Source: DATHXC01 sp041662005
Lineage (GTDB): Bacteria > Pseudomonadota > Gammaproteobacteria > Burkholderiales > Methylophilaceae
DNA: 29,174 nt
Direction of reading: 5' to 3'
Assembly: GCA_041662005.1 (NCBI GenBank)
Contig: JBAZTJ010000021.1
Coordinates: 1-29,174, forward strand
Within the stretch, counting starts at the first letter, position 1, and each line of letters opens with the position of its first letter. The notes below the pieces were generated by a model, which was not told the origin of the DNA, made no database searches, and saw nothing but the letters and a program-made list of their open reading frames with translations. Position numbers and translations under genes: made by a program. Shown here in pieces: positions 24,841 to 29,174 of this stretch.

Positions 24841-25518
24841 TTGGTGTTACTGAAATTGGCTTCTCAGCTTTGTGTGATTTGTGGGCAAGTTGAGGCCACA
24901 ACATTTGATCATGTACCGCCTAAAGGTATATTTCCCAAGCCACGGCCAAATGATCTTGTAACAGTTCCGTGTTGCTTTTCCTGCAATAACTTTGGTTCAA
25001 AGCATGACGAAGAGTTTCGAGTTTTTCTCAGTCTTCAACTGGGCATGGAGTTGCCTGCAACCAGAAAGCTTTGGAAAGAAGGTGCTCTTCGATCGATTCA
25101 ACATAACCAGCGTCTCAGAAACCATATCATTAATTCCTCACGACTCATTGATGTTAAAAGTCCTGCGGGAATTTATTTAGGTAAACAGCGAGCTGTTCCT
25201 ATGCCTATTAAAGCGCATAACGCTGTGCTTGATCGAACTGTAAGAGGTCTTTATTTCCATCATTTTGGCAGAATTCTCGGTTCTAGGGTGTCATGCCGTG
25301 TTAGGCCACTTAACGGCTTGCCTGCCGGTTTTGAATCAATTATTAAGCTGATGGAGTTTGGATCGGTCGGTGGAGATTCATTAGTTTATCGGTATGGTCG
25401 AGCATTTGACTCTCCCTTAGACTCGCTATGGGTAATTCTTTTCTATAAGAGATATTTGGTGTTTGTGGAAACAATATCAAAGTCAGGGCGGAATGCCAAA
25501 AAAGCACGTAGTGCTTAA
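24841..25518 (+). CDS. HNH endonuclease-like protein, unknown role
   Basis: 225 residues from TTG 24841; GTG 24844 is possible and there is no ATG before the motif and no clear ribosome-binding site. The N-terminus is a zinc-containing HNH/treble-clef module: C11-V-I-C14-G, T-F-D23-H24-V-P-P-K-G, and C45-F-S-C48-N-N. The D-H-V-P-P-K-x-x-F-P-x-P-R-P-x-x-L-V-T-V-P motif belongs to a common but uncharacterised HNH-like family. The rest (about 60-225) is not recognised. The gene is visibly AT-richer than its neighbours, starts 23 bases after the protease stop and is followed by a hairpin-rich stretch, which together suggest acquired DNA. A nuclease activity is inference from the motif. Confidence 0.75.
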   Translation: MVLLKLASQLCVICGQVEATTFDHVPPKGIFPKPRPNDLVTVPCCFSCNNFGSKHDEEFRVFLSLQLGMELPATRKLWKEGALRSIQHNQRLRNHIINSSRLIDVKSPAGIYLGKQRAVPMPIKAHNAVLDRTVRGLYFHHFGRILGSRVSCRVRPLNGLPAGFESIIKLMEFGSVGGDSLVYRYGRAFDSPLDSLWVILFYKRYLVFVETISKSGRNAKKARSA

Positions 25519-25568
25519 TAAAAGAAAGATGTTGGGAGTAACAACTACTTTCTTTCGCCCCTAGGCGA

Positions 25569-25602
25569 GTACCTTTATTTTGCTTGTCCAAAATAAAGGT
25601 AC
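25569..25602. repeat. Perfect 14-bp inverted repeat (hairpin A)
   Basis: Arms 25569-25582 and 25589-25602 are perfect reverse complements with a 6-base loop (CTTGTC). The stem ends in a KpnI-like GTAC. No T-run follows, so it is not a standard terminator. Confidence 0.85.
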
Positions 25603-25653
25603 CAAACAAAAAGACACCCCGACCCCACGGCCTACGGCTACCTTGCGTTGCTC

Positions 25654-25751
25654 GACAAAATAAGCGGCTGCGCAACTCGCCCTGACAAACCACACAAAGC
25701 GTGGTTTGCTGCGGAGCTCAGACAGTGCTCACCGAAACCCCTTATTTTGTC
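25654..25751. repeat. 11-bp inverted repeat enclosing a smaller hairpin
   Basis: GACAAAATAAG at 25654-25664 is the reverse complement of 25741-25751. Between them an 8-bp hairpin is formed by 25686-25693 and 25701-25708 with a 7-base loop. The pairing of the rest of the enclosed sequence is poor. Confidence 0.65.
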
Positions 25752-25794
25752 TGCGCTACTCAGCGTGAGCTAGGGGATTGAAAGTCAAAATCTT

Positions 25795-25824
25795 GCCCTA
25801 TTCCGGCATAAGCCGGAATAGGGC
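25795..25824. repeat. Perfect 13-bp hairpin, 4-base loop
   Basis: Arms 25795-25807 and 25812-25824 pair perfectly around ATAA. GC-rich and stable, but followed by TTCACGG rather than a T-run on either strand, so not a classical terminator. Confidence 0.85.
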
Positions 25825-25861
25825 TTCACGGAGGTTTGCTTTGCCTTCCCCTTATGACGCG

Positions 25862-25986
25862 CCGAGGATGTGAATTTAAGTCAGGGGATGTCGGCAATCG
25901 CCTGTTTGAGTTCCGCGGTGGCTTGCGAAGTTTGCAAGCCGCTAGGGCGAGTTCGAGTGTCGCCTGACTTAAGTTTGCAGCCTCGG
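25862..25986 (+). ncRNA. Possible structured RNA: 125-nt long imperfect hairpin
   Basis: 25862-25885 pairs with 25963-25986 over 24 positions with one A-G mismatch and three G-U wobbles. Inside, 25898-25903 pairs with 25945-25950, and 25917-25926 with 25934-25943 around a 7-base loop (GAAGTTT), again with wobbles. Most departures from perfect pairing are G-U on the plus strand, which would be A-C mismatches on the minus strand, so a plus-strand RNA is favoured. No promoter was identified; the call as RNA is inference. Confidence 0.4.
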
Positions 25987-26018
25987 AAACAAGCGGAATC
26001 GGGGCTGCCTTTTCTTTC

Positions 26019-26052
26019 CCCTATTTCTTTTGGCTGAGCAAAAGAAATAGGG
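26019..26052. repeat. Perfect 14-bp inverted repeat (hairpin D)
   Basis: Arms 26019-26032 and 26039-26052 are perfect reverse complements with a 6-base loop (GCTGAG). Same architecture as hairpin A: the 5' arm ends TTTTG and the 3' arm begins CAAAA. Confidence 0.85.
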
Positions 26053-26176
26053 TCGCATGCCGGGCGACACCGGCCAGGAACAAACCTAACCAACGCATCA
26101 ACAGAAAACCCGCGGAAGCACTGCCCTGCAAGCCAGTATCCATGCGCCTCCCAGGTCACCTATTGCAAAGCCTAAT

Positions 26177-27085
26177 CTAAGCAATATTCCGCTTAAACTC
26201 TATCTTCACACCATCACTGCTGGCCAAACTCAACGCCGGCGTTTCCTTCTCCGCAATATCCCCAAACAACGGATCCTCATCTTCCGGCCTGGCTTGCGTC
26301 AAACCTTTGAAGTCGTACAAATTGGTATCCGCCAGATGCGAAGGCTCTACATTGGTAATGGCGCGGAAGATGTTGTTGATACGTCCCGGTTGTTCGCGCT
26401 CCCAGCCTTGCAGCATGTCTTTCACTTTCTGCCGTTGCAGGTTCTCCTGCGAGCCGCACAGGTCGCATGGAATAATCGGGAACTCCATGCCGCGGGCGTA
26501 GCTGGCGATATCTTTTTCGGCACAGTAGGCCAGCGGGCGGATGACGATGTTCTGTTTGTCATTGGTGGCGAGCTTGGGTGGCATGGATTTCAGTTTGGCA
26601 CCGAAGAACATGTTGAGGAACAGCGTTTCCACGATGTCGTCACGGTGGTGGCCGAGCGCGATCTTGTTAGCGCCGAGTTCTTTGGCAGTGGTGTAGATTA
26701 CGCCGCGGCGCAGCCTGCTGCATAGTGAGCAGGTGGTTTTGCCTTCGGGGATTTTTTCCTTGACGATGGAATAGGTGTCGGCCTCGACGATGCGGTATTC
26801 CACACCGAGTTTTTCCAGGTAGGCCGGCAACACATCGGCGGGGAATCCAGGCTGTTTCTGGTCCAGGTTCATGGCGATCAGCTTGAAGTCGATGGGCGCA
26901 CGTTCCTGCAATGCCAGCAGTATCATCAGCATGGCGTGCGAATCCTTGCCGCCGCTCATGCACACCAGCACGGTGTCGCCGTCTTCTATCATGTTGTAGT
27001 CGCCGATGGCTTTGCCGGTGGCGCTGATGAGGCTGTTACGCAACTTGAGGAAGTTGGCGGATACGCTATCTGGGTAATGTTTCAT
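26177..27085 (-). CDS. ttcA: tRNA 2-thiocytidine(32) synthetase TtcA
   Basis: 302 residues. An iron-sulfur PP-loop enzyme that thiolates cytidine 32 of certain tRNAs. The PP-loop is S-G-G-K-D-S (44-49). The cluster-binding cysteines are C119 and C122 (T-T-C-S-L-C-S-R-L-R-R-G) and C207 (P-C-D-L-C-G-S-Q, with C210). L-G-H-H-R-D-D-I-V-E-T follows the family. The C-terminal 30 residues are variable. On the minus strand it begins 27 bp after the stop of the small Cys-rich gene; a TATAAT in that gap is placed so that transcription would start at or next to the ATG. Confidence 0.95.
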   Translation of the reverse strand: MKHYPDSVSANFLKLRNSLISATGKAIGDYNMIEDGDTVLVCMSGGKDSHAMLMILLALQERAPIDFKLIAMNLDQKQPGFPADVLPAYLEKLGVEYRIVEADTYSIVKEKIPEGKTTCSLCSRLRRGVIYTTAKELGANKIALGHHRDDIVETLFLNMFFGAKLKSMPPKLATNDKQNIVIRPLAYCAEKDIASYARGMEFPIIPCDLCGSQENLQRQKVKDMLQGWEREQPGRINNIFRAITNVEPSHLADTNLYDFKGLTQARPEDEDPLFGDIAEKETPALSLASSDGVKIEFKRNIA

Positions 27086-27091
27086 GGCGCT

Positions 27092-27097
27092 ATTATA
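27092..27097 (-). promoter_or_regulatory. Candidate -10 element of ttcA, possibly leaderless
   Basis: On the minus strand TATAAT runs from 27097 to 27092, 6 bases before the ttcA ATG (27085). A start about 7 bases after it would coincide with the ATG. The -35 region (GCGACT at a 17-bp spacing) is poor. Confidence 0.35.
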
Positions 27098-27112
27098 CCG
27101 CCGAGTTTTAAC

Positions 27113-27463
27113 TCAGTCGCTTTCTTCGCTAGCGTCTTCAGTCAAGAGCTCTGCATCTGAATCGCAGGCCTGGTCGGCGGCGATCCAGCGCTTGAAAATG
27201 CGTGAGGCGATTGGGTTGAGGCTGGCAGGTAACCAGCGCAGATGCTGCGCCGGGGCGATGACCATGCCGCAGAAATAACGTTGTTGGTCAGAGTTCCACT
27301 GCAAGGCCAGGCAAGCCTGTTGTGTTTGTTTGAGCAGTGCCAGGCTCACCGGGCATGGGGCTGCAGCACAACATACGCCGCAACCATTACAGGCTTGCCC
27401 CAGCACAGGTTTTGCGGGTGCCAGCGCGTGAATGGTGATGGTTTGCTGCATAGAAAGCTGCAT
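27113..27463 (-). CDS. Small Cys-rich protein, YkgJ/CxxCxxCC-like
   Basis: 116 residues from ATG 27463 (ATG 27451 is possible). The first third holds a cysteine cluster C-N-G-C-G-V-C-C followed by A-A-A-P-C-P-V, as in CxxCxxCC (YkgJ-like) proteins thought to bind zinc or an iron-sulfur cluster. A further Cys (Y-F-C-G-M) lies near residue 65, and the C-terminus is acidic (E-D-A-S-E-E-S-D). It lies between the pteridine reductase gene (15 bp) and ttcA (27 bp), all on the minus strand, so co-transcription is likely. Function unknown. Confidence 0.8.
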   Translation of the reverse strand: MQLSMQQTITIHALAPAKPVLGQACNGCGVCCAAAPCPVSLALLKQTQQACLALQWNSDQQRYFCGMVIAPAQHLRWLPASLNPIASRIFKRWIAADQACDSDAELLTEDASEESD

Positions 27464-27478
27464 TGAAAGTAAGTGTGG

Positions 27479-28243
27479 CTACAGGTTGAGGGAACGGCCG
27501 CCGTCCACGGCGATTACTTGTCCGGTGATAAATGGCGCATCCTGAATCAGGAACTTGACGGCTTTGGCAACATCCGTGGGTTCGCCGATGCGCTTGAGCA
27601 GGGTTTGCGAGATGACGCGCTGGCGATATACCTCATCAAACTGCGGATTATCTTCTGGCCACATCACGGGGCCAGGCGCGACTGCGTTAACACGTACCTC
27701 CGGCGACAACTCATGTGCCAGCGACTTGGTGAGGGTGACCAGTCCGGCCTTGGCCACGCTATATACGATGTAGCCTTTTTTCGGGCGCTCTACATGCATG
27801 TCGGTGATGTTGACGATACAGCCGCGCTGCTTGCGCAACTCAGGTGCGGCTGCCTGCGACAGAAACAACGGGGCTTTAAGGTTGGAGCCCACCAGGTCTT
27901 CCCACTGGTCGTCATCGATTTCGCCAAGTTCGGTCGCATAGTAGCTGGAGGCGTTGTTGATCAGCACATCCAGGCGGCCGAAATGATGGACCGTCTCCTG
28001 CACCAGGCTCGGCAACACGGCCAGGTTGAGCAGGTCACCCTGGATAATCGCGACCGAGTTGGCGCGCTTGAGGTTGAGCTCTGCCTGTAATGCCCGTGCT
28101 TCGCTGGTGGAGCTGCGATAGTGGATCATCAGGCTGGCGCCTTCTTCATGCAGCAGACGGCATATCGCCGCGCCGACACGCTTGGCTCCACCTGTAATCA
28201 GGACAACTTTATCTTGCAGGCTAGAATTCACAGGGGTTTCCAT
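27479..28243 (-). CDS. folM: Pteridine reductase, FolM-like short-chain dehydrogenase
   Basis: 254 residues, Rossmann-fold SDR. The NADPH-binding motif is T-G-G-A-K-R-V-G (17-24), the variant typical of pteridine reductases, with N-N-A-S at 96-99 and the catalytic Y161-x-x-x-K165. The usual catalytic Ser is replaced by Asp148 (N-I-T-D-M-H), again as in PTR1/FolM, which reduce dihydro- or fully oxidised pterins. The C-terminus has the P-F-I-T-G-Q-V-I-A-V-D-G-G-R-S signature. In this group it may serve tetrahydromonapterin or folate supply. First gene of a minus-strand run folM, Cys-rich protein, ttcA; divergent from the methyltransferase gene. Confidence 0.88.
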   Translation of the reverse strand: METPVNSSLQDKVVLITGGAKRVGAAICRLLHEEGASLMIHYRSSTSEARALQAELNLKRANSVAIIQGDLLNLAVLPSLVQETVHHFGRLDVLINNASSYYATELGEIDDDQWEDLVGSNLKAPLFLSQAAAPELRKQRGCIVNITDMHVERPKKGYIVYSVAKAGLVTLTKSLAHELSPEVRVNAVAPGPVMWPEDNPQFDEVYRQRVISQTLLKRIGEPTDVAKAVKFLIQDAPFITGQVIAVDGGRSLNL

Positions 28244-28317
28244 TTGTTAAGTCATTATCGCTTGATGGGCCATCGAATAAACCAATGGTCGATAGCGTCA
28301 AATCCAACGCAGCCTAT

Positions 28318-28323
28318 TATAAT
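28318..28323 (+). promoter_or_regulatory. Candidate -10 element before the methyltransferase gene
   Basis: A perfect TATAAT at 28318-28323 lies 10 bases before ATG 28334. Transcription would start near 28330, leaving either an almost leaderless message for ATG 28334 or a short leader for ATG 28358. No good -35 is seen. Confidence 0.35.
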
Positions 28324-28333
28324 CACAACCAAT

Positions 28334-29174
28334 ATGACATTGTTACCTTCAACGGGCATGCCCGAACCCACGCCCGATGCACTTGCTCACAGCCAACAAC
28401 TTGTTGACCTGATCCGCCAAAAAATCCATGACTCATCCGGCTGGATCAGTTTCGCCGAATTCATGCAGCTGGCGTTATATGCGCCTGGCCTGGGTTATTA
28501 CAGCGCTGGTGCCAAAAAGTTCGGCAAAGACGGTGATTTTGTGACCGCGCCGGAAATCTCCCCCTTGTTTGCACAATCGCTGGCAAGGCAGGCCGCGCAG
28601 GTGTTACAACAGACGCAAGGCAGCATACTGGAGCTGGGTGCCGGTTCTGGCCGTTTGGCGCTGGAGTTGCTGCTGGAATTGCAGTCGCTGGAGCAACTGC
28701 CACAACAGTACCTGATTCTGGAGGTGAGTGCACAGCTGCGACATCAGCAACGTGAAACTTTAGAGCAGCACTTGCCGGCAGCGCTAATGGCGCGCGTGCT
28801 ATGGCTGGATGCACTACCGGCCAAGTTTAATGGCCTGGTGCTGGGGAATGAGGTGCTGGATGCGGTGCCTGTGCATATCGTTAAACGCCAGTCTGCCGGG
28901 CTTTATGAGCTTGGTGTTAGTGCAGATGCGCAAGGGTTTGTGTGGGGTGAGCAAGCGCTTACCGCTGGCCAGCTTTATGCCGCTGCCAACCGCTTGGAGT
29001 TAGTGCCCGATTACACTACCGAGCTATGCCCGGCTGCTGGAGCCCTGCTGGCAAGCCTTGCGGCCATGCTGGAAAGCGGGGTGATACTGATGATCGATTA
29101 TGGCTTCTCGCAGCGTGAGTATTATCACCCGCAACGCAGCGAGGGTACCTTGATGTGCCATTACCGCCACTTTG
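28334..29174 (+). CDS. MidA/NDUFAF7-family SAM-dependent methyltransferase, 5' part
   Basis: About 280 residues are visible before the window ends; the 3' end is missing. Start ATG 28334 or in-frame ATG 28358. Family features in order: I-S-F-A-E-F-M-Q-L-A-L-Y-A-P-G-L-G-Y-Y, K-F-G-K-D-G-D-F-V-T-A-P-E-I-S, the SAM-binding L-E-L-G-A-G-S-G-R-L-A, G-N-E-V-L-D-A-V-P-V, and M-I-D-Y-G-F. The mitochondrial relative NDUFAF7/MidA dimethylates an arginine of a complex I subunit; the bacterial substrate is not established to my knowledge. It is divergent from folM. Confidence 0.92.
   Translation, partial: MTLLPSTGMPEPTPDALAHSQQLVDLIRQKIHDSSGWISFAEFMQLALYAPGLGYYSAGAKKFGKDGDFVTAPEISPLFAQSLARQAAQVLQQTQGSILELGAGSGRLALELLLELQSLEQLPQQYLILEVSAQLRHQQRETLEQHLPAALMARVLWLDALPAKFNGLVLGNEVLDAVPVHIVKRQSAGLYELGVSADAQGFVWGEQALTAGQLYAAANRLELVPDYTTELCPAAGALLASLAAMLESGVILMIDYGFSQREYYHPQRSEGTLMCHYRHF

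Larger units (their letters stand above)
25519..26176. repeat. Hairpin-rich intergenic block without convincing genes
   Basis: This 658-base gap between the HNH gene and ttcA holds no ORF with believable start, motif or composition. It is packed with inverted repeats, listed separately: two related hairpins near the ends, a perfect 13-bp hairpin and two long-range stems. The form of the end hairpins (pyrimidine-rich arm ending TTTTG, six-base loop, CAAAA arm, then A-rich and ACACCCC) recalls a type of multi-copy intergenic element I have seen in proteobacterial genomes, but I cannot name it with certainty. Confidence 0.6.

Noticed and set aside
25502..25516. Small hairpin at the HNH stop codon considered as its terminator
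   Set aside because: On the plus strand no T-run follows. On the minus strand it precedes a short T-run, but no transcript that would need it there is evident.
25343..25693. 116-residue minus-strand ORF antisense to the HNH gene's 3' end
   Set aside because: It overlaps a motif-bearing gene and hairpin A, and shows no domain or plausible start.
25940..25965. GTTCGAGTG stretch considered as a tRNA T-arm
   Set aside because: No acceptor, D-arm or anticodon stem fits around it; the sequence is explained by the long hairpin.
25881..26159. 92-residue minus-strand ORF inside the hairpin block
   Set aside because: It runs straight through the long stem-loop, has no recognisable motif or ribosome-binding site, and its composition follows the inverted repeats.
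27473..28090. 205-residue plus-strand ORF antisense to folM
   Set aside because: It is a shadow of the SDR gene, whose catalytic motifs and reading frame are clear.
28461..28814. 117-residue minus-strand ORF inside the methyltransferase gene
   Set aside because: Shadow of a gene with clear SAM-binding motifs.

Overview
The window reads as a chromosomal segment of a betaproteobacterium, most likely of the Nitrosomonadales/Methylophilaceae type. This is an inference from protein flavour and gene order (PP0621-pilS-pilR, lptFG divergent from pepA-holC, a sigma factor/DUF3619/DUF3106/RDD cluster, and ttcA near a FolM-like pteridine reductase and a MidA-type methyltransferase); there is no rRNA to confirm it. 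Coding density is high, base composition is moderate, and I see no phage genes, transposase, CRISPR array or tRNA.

Layout. 1-7.1 kb: the 3' part of an acidic amino acid/dicarboxylate symporter, a GNAT acetyltransferase with a probable 5' frameshift, a two-gene RND efflux operon (adaptor plus pump) on the minus strand, ampD (muropeptide recycling), and a CaCA-family cation exchanger. 7.1-10.4 kb: a tightly overlapping minus-strand operon PP0621-pilS-pilR, the two-component system that normally controls type IV pili; the PilR AAA+ domain has non-canonical GAFTGA and Walker B motifs. 10.5-12.4 kb: plus-strand sigma factor, DUF3619 membrane protein (candidate anti-sigma factor), DUF3106 secreted protein and RDD membrane protein. 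12.4-17.5 kb: a single ORF encoding LptF and LptG fused head to tail, divergent from pepA-holC-(conserved hypothetical), followed by a lone glycine-cleavage-H-like gene. 17.7-21.4 kb: a periplasmic D,D-endopeptidase and topoisomerase I, converging on a perfect bidirectional terminator. 21.5-24.8 kb: a CHASE2 adenylate cyclase, an SH3 exported protein and an M48 metalloprotease in a compact operon. 24.8-26.2 kb: an AT-richer HNH nuclease-like gene followed by about 660 bp with no convincing gene but many strong hairpins. 26.2-29.2 kb: ttcA, a small Cys-rich protein and a pteridine reductase on the minus strand, and a divergent 5' part of a MidA-family methyltransferase.

The points most worth following are the LptF-LptG fusion (apparent loss of one stop codon), the PilR lacking the sigma-54 contact threonine and the Walker B acidic pair, and the hairpin-rich intergenic block after the HNH gene. 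One 125-nt domain of that block folds into a long stem whose G-U wobbles favour a plus-strand RNA.
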